Shown in pieces: positions 1 through 7,620 of a stretch of 64,000 bases of DNA. The translations under genes and the position numbers were made by a program. Source of the DNA: Geomonas anaerohicana (GTDB lineage: Bacteria > Desulfobacterota > Desulfuromonadia > Geobacterales > Geobacteraceae); the NCBI RefSeq assembly GCF_016458305.1, contig NZ_JAEMHL010000009.1:1-64000 (forward strand), in the 5' to 3' direction. The notes below the pieces were generated by a model. It did not search any database. It saw only the letters and a program-made list of their open reading frames with translations, and had not been told where the DNA came from. Each line of letters begins with the position of its first letter. Within the stretch, counting starts at the first letter, position 1.

Positions 1-24
1 TACAAATTACGTTGAGGGAACGAG

Positions 25-70
25 TGTCCACGATGTCCTGGCATCAAAATCTGTCCACGATGTCGTGGCA
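25..70. repeat. Two direct copies of a 19-bp sequence, 27-bp period
   Basis: TGTCCACGATGTCCTGGCA at 25-43 and TGTCCACGATGTCGTGGCA at 52-70 differ by one base. The second copy contains a 6-bp inverted repeat (CCACGA/TCGTGG), so each can form a small hairpin. It could be an operator, or a fragment of a dispersed repeat. Nothing in the window decides between these. Confidence 0.5.
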
Positions 71-79
71 CTCAACATC

Positions 80-126
80 TACGTTCTACGTTCGGCATTC
101 GGCGTTCGGCGTTCGGCGTTCGGCGT
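80..126. repeat. Heptamer tandem repeat (TTCGGCG type)
   Basis: About five head-to-tail copies of a degenerate heptamer (GTTCTAC, GTTCGGC, ATTCGGC, GTTCGGC, GTTCGGC, GTTCGGC). Related CGTTCAA heptamers occur at 47067-47204 and 54838-54866 in this window, so this is one member of a dispersed intergenic heptamer family. Confidence 0.7.
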
Positions 127-332
127 AAACCGTACTGGCGACGACAAAGATGATCCTGAAAGGCAACTGTCGGATAATTGACCATGGAGGCGACCGGCGC
201 CTTTTCAAGAATTTGACAGGGCACGCTAATTCCTCCGCCCGCCACCCACTTCCTGCGCGGGGTTCAGCCAAGACCCGCGTCCTGCGCCTCTTGGCGCGGG
301 CACCAGATCCCTCCGACGGGGGGCGATTCTTC

Positions 333-348
333 TGGCATGCCAGTTGCT
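333..348 (+). promoter_or_regulatory. Sigma-54 (-24/-12) promoter of the GT2-TPR gene
   Basis: TGGCATGCCAGTTGCT matches the sigma-54 consensus TGGCACGnnnnTTGCW with one mismatch and exact GG-to-GC spacing. The predicted start site is near 360, about 75 nt before the chosen ATG at 436. Sigma-54 promoters are typical of flagellar genes in this group, and similar boxes precede other operons in the window. Confidence 0.75.
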
Positions 349-435
349 TCTCCTAACCAGGTCGGACTCCACGCCCCTCCCGAACCGTCAAGGGAGCGAC
401 CAAAGCCGTCACACCACCGCACAATGGAGAACTCA

Positions 436-2271
436 ATGAGCCAGATAGTTACCCGCCCCAGCGCCCCGCTCGCCGTCGTGGACCAAGGACCGCTCGTCTC
501 AGCTATCATCGTCACCCGCAACCGGGAGTCCCACCTGAGGGAATGCCTCACGGCACTGATGGAGCAAACGATAGCGGACCGGATGGAAGTGATCCTGGTG
601 GACCAGGGATCGGATGAGTGCGAATGGGCCGTGGCCGCAGACCTGCAGAAGCGTTACGGCAACTTGTCGCTGCTGCGCGTTGCTGCCACGTCCGCGGGCA
701 AAGCGGTCAACATGGCCCTCAGAATGGCTGCCGGCAGATACCTGACCATCGTGGACGCGACTGACCGCATGCGGCGCGACGCGTACCAACAGTTGGTGGC
801 AAGCCTGGAAACGGCCCCGGAGGTGATGCTGGCGTACGGCGACACCTGCTTCACCGCCATCCCCCACGAGACCTTCGCCAACCACACCAGCTACGGCAAG
901 GTAATCTGGCCTGACTACACCCCGCAGCAACTATCCCAACTCTCCGAAGTGGCCCCACACCTGCTCTGGCGCAGGGAGGTGCACGACAGCGTGGGCTTCC
1001 TGCCGGAAGGGTATCCGAACCACGGGCTGCGCGAGTTCCTGCTCAACGTGGTGCAGCGCTTCCGCATCCAGCACATCGCTGACTTCACCGGCTTGAGACT
1101 GATCGCCGCCGTCCCGCAATCGGCTCCCCAACAGGCTCCGCAACCGGTGGAGGTACAGAGCGCTCCCCCCGCCGCGCAGCCGGTTGCGTCGCCGCGGCAG
1201 AGCGACCCGGCCCCCAGGCCGATGCCGGAGCGGGTCGGCTTGCCGAGCGCGGAAGACGCCTACGCCGCCCTGAGCCCGCAGCTCTCCGGCGACGACTTCG
1301 AGCAGGCAGCGGCAGTGCTGCGGCAGCACCTCGCCAACTACCCTGACCACGCCGTGGCCCACAACGACCTCGCCGCCGTGAGCTACCAACTCGGGGACAC
1401 CGATCAGGCCCTGGCCCATTACCGCGAGGCGGTGGCCCTGGAGCCGGACGAGGACGTCTACCTGAAGAACCTGGCCGACCTCCTCTACGTCGAGAAGGGG
1501 CAGACCGACGAGGCGATCAACATCTACCTGAAACTGCTGGAGAGGGCGCCGCGCGACGTGGAAACCCTGCTGAACCTCGGCATCATCTGCGAAGGCGTCG
1601 GCCAGCCGGACGCCGCCGAGTCGTTCCTGCAGCGGGCGCTCGAGATCGAGCCGTCCAACATGACGGTGCGCGAGCGGCTCTCCGAACTGAGGCAAAACGC
1701 TTCCCCAGCGACCGCACCGACGGCAGCGACCGCGCCGACGGCACCGGCTGCACCGGCGGCAGCCACAACACCGGCGACAGCCGCCGAGGAAGAGGAGGAC
1801 GATTTGACAGCTGAAGACCACTACCTGAAGTCGCAGGAACTGGTGAACCGTGGGGACCTGGCCGGGGCCGAGCAGACGTTGCGGGGCATCGTGGCACTCT
1901 ATCCCGATTTCGCACCGGCCTACAACGATCTCGCGGTGCTCGCCTATCAACACGGCGACAACGACACCGCCCGCCGCAACTACGAAAAAGCGGCTGAACT
2001 GGCTCCCGGCAACAACACCTTCCAGAAGAACCTGGCCGACTTCTACTTCGTCGAGGGGTACGACGTGGACGGCGCCATCAACATCTACCTGGACCAGCTC
2101 AGGAAGGAGCCCAAGAACGTCGAGACGCTGATGAGCCTCGGCAAGATCTGCACCATCCTGGACCGGCCGCAGGAGGCCGAGACCTTCTACGGCAAGGTGA
2201 TCCACCTGGAGCCCTGGAACCGCGACGCCCGCGAGTGCCTGGACACCCTGAAGCAGGCCGCCAACTCCTAG
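436..2271 (+). CDS. GT2-family glycosyltransferase with two TPR blocks
   Basis: A 611-residue protein. Residues about 20-245 form a GT2 glycosyltransferase-like domain (SAIIVTRNRESHLRECLTAL; later VDATDRMRRDAY). About 280-420 and 465-611 are two mutually similar TPR blocks, separated by an Ala/Pro/Thr-rich linker ending in an acidic stretch (419-462). The GT domain resembles the first GT2 domain of the protein at 17673, but where that one has NANTDDR this one has VDATDR, so the metal-binding DxD is altered and activity is uncertain. The start at 436 is preferred over 337 and 424 because GGAGA sits 5 nt upstream. A sigma-54-type promoter and a 3' terminator make it a single-gene unit. A role in flagellar glycosylation is inferred from regulation and neighbours. 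Confidence 0.8.
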   Translation: MSQIVTRPSAPLAVVDQGPLVSAIIVTRNRESHLRECLTALMEQTIADRMEVILVDQGSDECEWAVAADLQKRYGNLSLLRVAATSAGKAVNMALRMAAGRYLTIVDATDRMRRDAYQQLVASLETAPEVMLAYGDTCFTAIPHETFANHTSYGKVIWPDYTPQQLSQLSEVAPHLLWRREVHDSVGFLPEGYPNHGLREFLLNVVQRFRIQHIADFTGLRLIAAVPQSAPQQAPQPVEVQSAPPAAQPVASPRQSDPAPRPMPERVGLPSAEDAYAALSPQLSGDDFEQAAAVLRQHLANYPDHAVAHNDLAAVSYQLGDTDQALAHYREAVALEPDEDVYLKNLADLLYVEKGQTDEAINIYLKLLERAPRDVETLLNLGIICEGVGQPDAAESFLQRALEIEPSNMTVRERLSELRQNASPATAPTAATAPTAPAAPAAATTPATAAEEEEDDLTAEDHYLKSQELVNRGDLAGAEQTLRGIVALYPDFAPAYNDLAVLAYQHGDNDTARRNYEKAAELAPGNNTFQKNLADFYFVEGYDVDGAINIYLDQLRKEPKNVETLMSLGKICTILDRPQEAETFYGKVIHLEPWNRDARECLDTLKQAANS

Positions 2272-2299
2272 GGAGGCAGGCGCATCTACCAAGCGACAA

Positions 2300-2340
2300 A
2301 ACGCCCGGTCGGCCTGCACGCGCAACCGGGTGTTTTCGTT
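2300..2340 (+). terminator. Rho-independent terminator after the GT2-TPR gene
   Basis: AACGCCCGGT and ACCGGGTGTT form a 10-bp stem (one G-T pair) around a 13-nt loop. It is followed by TTTTCGTT. Confidence 0.85.
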
Positions 2341-2358
2341 CACTATTGCAGATTTCAC

Positions 2359-2385
2359 TAAAGTTTTCAGCCCGGATGCCGATAC
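2359..2385 (+). promoter_or_regulatory. FliA (sigma-28) promoter
   Basis: TAAA, 15 nt, then GCCGATAC is an almost exact match to the flagellar sigma-28 consensus TAAA-N15-GCCGATAA. The -35 reads TAAAGTTTT, identical to that of the flagellin promoter at 29455-29482. The predicted start is near 2392, about 33 nt before the TPR gene. Confidence 0.85.
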
Positions 2386-2424
2386 GCGACAGGCGGCTAA
2401 TGAGTATCTAGCGCGGAGGATGTT

Positions 2425-3645
2425 ATGGCAACCCAGAAGACAGCCTGGGACTACCTGGGCGACATGTTCGACACGCTGACCTCGCAGGACAGCATGAAGG
2501 CCCAGGCGGCGAACGGCGCCATGGCCACCGGTGCCGGGTTCTTCCAGAAGAAGGACTACGCCCGCGCCGCCAGCGAGTTCAAGCGCGCCATCTCCCTCGA
2601 CCCGACCAACTCGCAGTCGTACAACTACCTGGCCAACGCCTACCTGGCCCAGAAGAAGTACGACGATGCCATCAAGACCTACAAGACCTCCCTCACCATC
2701 GACCCGACCCAGGACTCGGTGCACACCAACCTGGGCAACATCTACCTGCAGCAGAAGAAATACAACCTGGCCGAGAAGGAGTTCAAGGACGCCGCCCGCC
2801 TCAACCCCTCGGACACCCTGGCACCCTACACGCTGGGACAGCTCTACCTGCAGACCAACCGGCTGCCGGAGGCGGAGGCCCAGTTCAAGAAGGTCTCCAA
2901 GATGGCTCCCAGCGACCCCAACCCCTACTACAGCCTCGGAGCGACCTACAACAAGGAAGGGAAATTCCAGGACGCCGTGAAGCAGCTCACCCAGGCCATC
3001 AAACTGAGGCCCAAGATGGCAGCGGCTCACTTCGAGCTCGGCGTAGCCTACGCGGGGCTCGGGGACACAACCAGCGCGCAGGACGAAGTCGACACCCTGA
3101 GCAGGCTCGATGCGACACAGGGAGCACTGCTGGAGAGGACCATAGCGAAACCCAAGATGGTCGCTGGAGGCGGCGGCGAACTGGACACCTTCTTGCCGAT
3201 CTTGCAGAAAGCGCCAGACCCGCCCCTGGTCGGTTACGACCCCTACCAGCTCATGTTGCTGGACGTCGTCAACCTCTCGACCCCCAACGCATCCAAGGCC
3301 TTCAGCATGACCTTCTACTTCGATTCGAAAATGGATCGCGAATCGGTGCAGGACGTAAACAACTGGACCATCACCAAGGCAAGCGGCGGTGCGGCGGGGT
3401 ACTACAACAACCTGCAGCCTGTGCTCCCCACCGAAGCGTATATCCCGCAAAACCCTATGACGGTGAGCTACGATGCTGATGCACAGAGCGCGACGGTCAC
3501 CTTCATGCTCAGCCAGAACGACACGAACAACGCCACCATCGACGCTGCCCACATGGTCTTCAAATTTTCAGGAAAGGACGTGACGGGAAAGACGATCGAC
3601 CCGACTGCCGACGAGTGGGATTACGAAGCCCCCACCCCCTTCTAA
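2425..3645 (+). CDS. TPR protein with C-terminal Ig-like (SbsA/Big_5-like) domain, late flagellar regulon
   Basis: A 406-residue protein with no obvious signal peptide. Residues about 28-235 are consecutive TPR repeats (e.g. AASEFKRAISLDPTNSQSYN). About 275-406 form a beta-rich domain (AFSMTFYFDSKMDRESVQDV, then DPTADEWDYE) that resembles SbsA-type Ig-like folds, where a Met-Asp motif precedes a VNNWTI segment. The start at 2425 has GCGGAGG upstream. A FliA-type promoter puts it with flagellin and motor genes, so a role in late assembly, glycosylation or motility is likely but unknown. The decayed 3' end of a second copy lies at 6114-6258. The TPR calls are secure; the C-terminal fold is a moderate call. 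Confidence 0.8.
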   Translation: MATQKTAWDYLGDMFDTLTSQDSMKAQAANGAMATGAGFFQKKDYARAASEFKRAISLDPTNSQSYNYLANAYLAQKKYDDAIKTYKTSLTIDPTQDSVHTNLGNIYLQQKKYNLAEKEFKDAARLNPSDTLAPYTLGQLYLQTNRLPEAEAQFKKVSKMAPSDPNPYYSLGATYNKEGKFQDAVKQLTQAIKLRPKMAAAHFELGVAYAGLGDTTSAQDEVDTLSRLDATQGALLERTIAKPKMVAGGGGELDTFLPILQKAPDPPLVGYDPYQLMLLDVVNLSTPNASKAFSMTFYFDSKMDRESVQDVNNWTITKASGGAAGYYNNLQPVLPTEAYIPQNPMTVSYDADAQSATVTFMLSQNDTNNATIDAAHMVFKFSGKDVTGKTIDPTADEWDYEAPTPF

Positions 3646-3669
3646 GGGCAAATACACTGCAACCGCCCA

Positions 3670-3705
3670 AGAGGCGTCGGTCCCTGGACAGGCGCCTTTT
3701 TATTT
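3670..3705 (+). terminator. Rho-independent terminator after the TPR gene
   Basis: AGGCG pairs with CGCCT, with an inner GTCC/GGAC stem, followed by TTTTTATTT. Confidence 0.8.
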
Positions 3706-3876
3706 CCCCCCCCTTGCCTTCCCCCCCTCGGAAAACTTCCCATTTCAATCGCCGCTTCCTTGTGCGCATTAGCTGAACAATCCAGCTGTTCAATATTTGC
3801 ACATTCCTGTAGTGACTGCCCCTTGAATCACCACCTCCAAGAACACAACCTGCTGTTTTTTAATCATTGAGCCTGG

Positions 3877-3892
3877 TGGCATACGAATTGCC
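3877..3892 (+). promoter_or_regulatory. Probable sigma-54 promoter of the Lcl-domain gene
   Basis: TGGCATACGAATTGCC keeps TGGCA and TTGC at exact -24/-12 spacing. The predicted start is near 3904, about 90 nt upstream of the ATG. Confidence 0.6.
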
Positions 3893-3996
3893 GACAGAGA
3901 TGCGTCAACTTCTGTTTTGGTCCAGTCGTTCCTCGGCCTGTCACTACCTTATTCGCTGCAACACGCAGTCATCGTCTCACAAGGAGGCACCTGATC

Positions 3997-6075
3997 ATGA
4001 TCCACAAAACTTCCCTGTTTTTACTACTGACGTTGACCTTGTTGCTTCCACTTCACGCACAAGCGGGCACTGTTGAGATCCCTCAGACCGGGCAAGTCAC
4101 AAGCTATGCGGCAGGGGATGACGGTGCTATACAAACGGGCGTGGCTTGGCCTAATCCGCGCTTTACCGACAACGGCGACCAGACCATCACGGACAACCTG
4201 ACAGGATTGATGTGGGAAAAAAACGCCTATAAAGGGAACTATGACAAAGCTGCCAATGGCGTCATAGTTGGGACATTTACTTGGCAAACAGCGTTGGATA
4301 CCGCAGCATTCTACAACAACATCAGCTACTTAGGGTACAGCGATTGGCGTCTGCCAAACATAAACGAGCTCAAAAGCCTTCTCAACATGGGGGCACCGGA
4401 CCAGTCCCAATGGTTGATGTCGCAGGGCTTCACCAACGTTCTTAATCAGCCTTACCGTACATCAACCTCCCCATCTGTGATGGTAAACATGGCTGATGGC
4501 GGCATCGCCAATAACCTATACAGCTATGCCTGGTTTGTGCGCGGTGTGAAGCCCGGTGTTGTGGCTCTGCCTGAAACAGGTAAAGAGACCTGTACGGGGA
4601 GTGATGGTTCCTGGCGGCCATGTAGCGGCACTGAAGATGCCAACTTGCGAATGGGAATCGAATGGCCGGAGCCGCGTTTTACCGATAACAGTCTGGCAAA
4701 TCCAGCGGACTTGACCCTGCTCGACAATTTGACTGGGCTGGTTTGGCCTAAAAATGCCGGACTCGCCGGCAAGATGACTTGGCAGCAGGCGCTCGACTTC
4801 ATCGAGACCCTGAACAACGCCAACTATCTTGGGCACAATGATTGGCGGCTGCCAAATCTTAATGAACTGCAAACGCTTTCCCACGCTCAGTATTCGGACT
4901 ATTTCAAATATCACGCCTTCCTCAATTACCAGCTCGGATATTACTGGTCATCCAGTACATACGTAAAAAACCCCGTCGGAGCTTGGGTTAAGTCTTCTGG
5001 CACGTTTAATACCAGTTGGTTTGCTAAAACCTCATTGCAGTACGTCTTGCCAGTTCGCGCCGGAGGGGGCGGTCTGACGACACCGGTTATCAACTGGGCC
5101 GAGCCGTACGATATCGTTTACGGAACTCCTATTTCTGCGGTTCAACTGAACGCTACGGCTGATGTGGAAGGGACCTTCGTCTACACGCCTGTTGCAGGGA
5201 CGGTGCTTGATGCGGGAACCCACACGCTAAACGTAACGTTTACACCTTCCGATACTGCAAGGTACAAAGCGTCTACAAAAACAGTAACGATCAATGTCGT
5301 CAAGGCGACCCCTGCCATCACTTGGAGCGATCCAGCGGATATCGTGTACGGGACGGCTCTTTCGATAACACAACTCAACGCCACGGCTGACGTTGCCGGT
5401 GCATTTTTCTACTCACCTGCGTCGGGCACAGTGCTGGACGCGGGCCTCCATACGCTGACCGCTATCTTCACTCCTGCAGATACGGTCAACTATACAGTTG
5501 CAGCAGCCACTGTGAGGCTGACGGTACTCAAGGCAAACCAGACCATTGTTTTTCCCGCAATAGCTACCAGATCCGTTCGTGATCCCGACTTTGATCCGGG
5601 CGCTAACGCGAGTTCAGGGCTTGCTGTCACCTACACTAGCAGCGATGGCACCGTGGCTACAATCTCCGTAGGCATGATCCACATCGTCGGTGGAGGCACC
5701 GCAGCTATAACTGCCTGGCAGGCCGGAGATGCTAATTACAATCCAGCCTCGCAAACACAGATCCTGAAGGTCACTGGGCGCCCTTCGAAAAGACCGGTGC
5801 TCACTATCAACACACTTGCCGATGGTACTGTCACGAGCAGCGCTTCTCTCAGCATCACAGGCAATGTCGGCGGCCTCAACAAAAAGGACACGCTCACTAT
5901 CAGCATAGCCAACAACGGCACAACAACTTCAGTCCCCGTTCAATTCGCCGTACCCTCCGGCAACTTCAGCGGAGTCTTTTCCTTGGGAGACGGAGAGAAT
6001 GTGATAGAGATTGCCGCAACCAACCGCCTCGGTACAACTGTCGACAGGCGAACGATCTTCTTGCAGGTCCCGTAG
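3997..6075 (+). CDS. Secreted protein with two Lcl (DUF1566) domains and C-terminal Ig-like repeats
   Basis: A 692-residue protein. It begins with a clear signal peptide (hydrophobic LFLLLTLTLLLPLHAQA, cleavage after AQA). Two Lcl/DUF1566 domains follow, at about 45-185 and 210-357, each with the typical RFTDN, DNLTGLMW and DWRLPN motifs. Two near-duplicate MBG-type Ig-like modules (about 362-435 and 438-515, both with DIVYGT and TVLDAG) are next, then a third Ig-like segment and a final beta domain. The start at 3997 has AAGGAGG 9 nt upstream. Lcl domains occur in secreted bacterial proteins, some of which bind glycans such as collagen-associated sugars. Base usage is visibly more AT-rich than that of the neighbours, suggesting acquisition. 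The likely location is cell surface or exterior. Confidence 0.8.
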   Translation: MIHKTSLFLLLTLTLLLPLHAQAGTVEIPQTGQVTSYAAGDDGAIQTGVAWPNPRFTDNGDQTITDNLTGLMWEKNAYKGNYDKAANGVIVGTFTWQTALDTAAFYNNISYLGYSDWRLPNINELKSLLNMGAPDQSQWLMSQGFTNVLNQPYRTSTSPSVMVNMADGGIANNLYSYAWFVRGVKPGVVALPETGKETCTGSDGSWRPCSGTEDANLRMGIEWPEPRFTDNSLANPADLTLLDNLTGLVWPKNAGLAGKMTWQQALDFIETLNNANYLGHNDWRLPNLNELQTLSHAQYSDYFKYHAFLNYQLGYYWSSSTYVKNPVGAWVKSSGTFNTSWFAKTSLQYVLPVRAGGGGLTTPVINWAEPYDIVYGTPISAVQLNATADVEGTFVYTPVAGTVLDAGTHTLNVTFTPSDTARYKASTKTVTINVVKATPAITWSDPADIVYGTALSITQLNATADVAGAFFYSPASGTVLDAGLHTLTAIFTPADTVNYTVAAATVRLTVLKANQTIVFPAIATRSVRDPDFDPGANASSGLAVTYTSSDGTVATISVGMIHIVGGGTAAITAWQAGDANYNPASQTQILKVTGRPSKRPVLTINTLADGTVTSSASLSITGNVGGLNKKDTLTISIANNGTTTSVPVQFAVPSGNFSGVFSLGDGENVIEIAATNRLGTTVDRRTIFLQVP

Positions 6076-6113
6076 CCTGAAGATGAAGCACATTTAACTG
6101 CTGTAAAAAATAA

Positions 6114-6258
6114 GCCACAGGCGTTAACCTTGCCTTCCAGTTCACCGGCACCGACGCCCTCGGCAAGGTCATGGACCCGACGGCGGACGAGTACGCCGGC
6201 GCGTCGGACACCCCCTTCCAGCCCCCCGCCTTCCGCGACGAAGGGTCCCAAAACGACG
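6114..6258 (+). pseudogene. Decayed 3' end of a paralogue of the TPR/Ig-like gene at 2425
   Basis: In the frame of 6114 the sequence reads VNLAFQFTGTDALGKV followed by MDPTADEYAGASDTPF. This aligns with HMVFKFSGKDVTGKT and IDPTADEWDYEAPTPF at the end of the protein at 2425. A stop (TAA, 6111-6113) lies directly upstream and no start or N-terminal part remains, so only the last 35-45 codons survive. The terminator at 6259-6297 is probably the original one. The Lcl gene sits between the intact gene and this relic. Confidence 0.75.
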
Positions 6259-6297
6259 ACTGCCGCCTCTCCTTGACCGGGAGAGGCGGCAGTTTTC
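6259..6297 (+). terminator. Strong, probably bidirectional terminator
   Basis: A perfect 14-bp stem (ACTGCCGCCTCTCC with its complement) encloses a 7-nt loop and is followed by TTTTCGTT. It lies between the converging Lcl gene/relic and the leftward amidotransferase operon. Confidence 0.85.
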
Positions 6298-6342
6298 GTT
6301 CCGGGGTCGCTCCCCCTTGCGGCTCATCGGAGCAAGCGCAGC

Positions 6343-7620
6343 TCAATCCGAGACGGGAAAGCAGTACTTCAGGTAGAAACTCATCGGCACCAGGTTCGCC
6401 CGGGCCAAAAGGGCGAACAGCGGCCGCATCCTCTCGAAGCGCCTCTTGTAAGTCGGGTAGTCGCGCCAGCACTTCGGGGGCTGCGCCATGACCCGGTCGT
6501 ACTCCGCGTCGCTCAGCTCGAGCCGCTTCTTGAAGTAGGCCAGCAGTTCGTCCTCCACCGCGGGCTCGGTGTTGTACTGCGCCCAGGCCTCGGCGCGCGA
6601 CAGCTTCCCCGTCCGCGCCAGGGCGGCAAGGGTGTTGTTCCTGAAGTCGGCCCCGAATTTCGTCGGCGCGTAGATACCGTGGAAGAAGGCGGTCATGCGG
6701 TTCTCCAGGTGGTGCCCGCCGTAGTATTCCCAGCCGTACTCCCGCTCCAGAAAGGCCCGGGCCTCCTCCTTGCCGTAGTCGAGATACCAGAAGGGGCGGA
6801 TCTTCCTGATGCGCGCCACGCAGGACCACCACAGGAAGCGCTCGAAGGTCATGAGCGGATAGGAGCGCATCGGGCGACGGCCGAAGCGGCTGTGGATGGC
6901 GCTGATGTACCGGCCGTCGAAGTAGTTGCGCCCCACCGGCGTGATCCCCTCGGTCACGAAGGAGTGCCCCTCCAGGACGTAGCGGATGCCGTACTTGGCG
7001 GCGGCCCGGTACATGGTTTCGGCCAGCGCCAGGTCGGTGGAGGCCTCTATCTCCGCCACGCCGGCGTAGAAAAAGGACCTGAAGATGTCGTCGGCCTCCT
7101 TGTTGTCCACCACGTGGGTGTAGAGGTCGACGTCCAGGGCGCTCAGCACCTTGCGGATGTTCTGCGTCGAGATGGCCGTGTTCCAGGTGTTGTCGTAGTG
7201 CACCGCCAGCGGGCGCAGCCCCATCTCTTTCGCCAGGTAGACCATGTACGAGGAGTCGGTCCCCCCGCTCACCCCGATCACGCAGTCATACCTCTTGCCG
7301 TGACCGGCCCGGGCGATGTCCTCGACGATGGCCTCGAAGTTCCGCTTCCCCGCCTCGGTGCCGGTGCCGTACTGCTCCTTGAGGGCGTCGATCTGGCGGC
7401 AGTAGTTGCAGACACCCTCCTCGTCGAAGCTGATGGCGCTGACCCGCTCGTCGTAGATGCAGCGCGAGCAGACCCGCACCCCCGCCCGCTCCAGCTCCGC
7501 GTCCAGTATCATCCCGGAGGCCCGCCCAGCACGGAAAGGGAGGGACTCCGTCTGTGCCGCCCCCTCCGCGTCGCTTTCGTACCAGGCCTGCGGCGTCGTT
7601 GCCAGGATGTTCCCGCTCAT
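6343..7620 (-). CDS. N-acetyl sugar amidotransferase (WbpG/PseA-like)
   Basis: A 425-residue protein of the N-acetyl sugar amidotransferase family (TIGR03573 type). It has an adenylating PP-loop SGGTDSS at 118-124 and a four-cysteine cluster C51/C54 and C71/C74 that looks like a zinc ribbon. Relatives (WbpG, PseA) convert an acetamido group on a nucleotide sugar to an acetamidino group during synthesis of O-antigen or flagellar sugars. The start at 7620 is chosen because GGGAGG precedes it and the ATG overlaps the asnB stop (ATGA). A shorter start at residue 37 is possible. As last gene of the wlbA-asnB operon it probably finishes an amino-uronic acid or nonulosonate-type sugar. The exact substrate cannot be read from sequence. 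Confidence 0.8.
   Translation of the reverse strand: MSGNILATTPQAWYESDAEGAAQTESLPFRAGRASGMILDAELERAGVRVCSRCIYDERVSAISFDEEGVCNYCRQIDALKEQYGTGTEAGKRNFEAIVEDIARAGHGKRYDCVIGVSGGTDSSYMVYLAKEMGLRPLAVHYDNTWNTAISTQNIRKVLSALDVDLYTHVVDNKEADDIFRSFFYAGVAEIEASTDLALAETMYRAAAKYGIRYVLEGHSFVTEGITPVGRNYFDGRYISAIHSRFGRRPMRSYPLMTFERFLWWSCVARIRKIRPFWYLDYGKEEARAFLEREYGWEYYGGHHLENRMTAFFHGIYAPTKFGADFRNNTLAALARTGKLSRAEAWAQYNTEPAVEDELLAYFKKRLELSDAEYDRVMAQPPKCWRDYPTYKRRFERMRPLFALLARANLVPMSFYLKYCFPVSD

Larger units (their letters stand above)
1..435. other. Intergenic region upstream of the first GT2-TPR gene
   Basis: No convincing gene is seen here. The stretch holds two 19-bp near-identical copies of TGTCCACGATGTCSTGGCA (25-43 and 52-70), a run of TTCGGCG-type heptamers (about 80-126) and, close to the downstream gene, a sigma-54-type promoter (333-348). 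Short open frames here have no recognisable protein character. The left edge may contain the end of whatever precedes the window. Confidence 0.6.
3646..3996. other. Intergenic region between the TPR gene and the Lcl-domain gene
   Basis: It contains the terminator at 3670-3705, a C-rich tract (3706-3730), AT-richer sequence than its surroundings and a sigma-54-type promoter (3877-3892). No gene is seen. The base composition changes here, fitting a junction with acquired DNA. Confidence 0.6.

Noticed and set aside
931-3552. Long open frame on the minus strand opposite the first two genes
   Set aside because: It overlaps two clear plus-strand genes with TPR/GT motifs, is rich in Val/Leu/Gly/Arg without family motifs, and is the antisense shadow expected at high GC.
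5966-6832. Minus-strand frame extending from the amidotransferase past its stop
   Set aside because: Different frame from the amidotransferase, crosses the terminator at 6259 and has Arg/Gly/Ala-rich composition.
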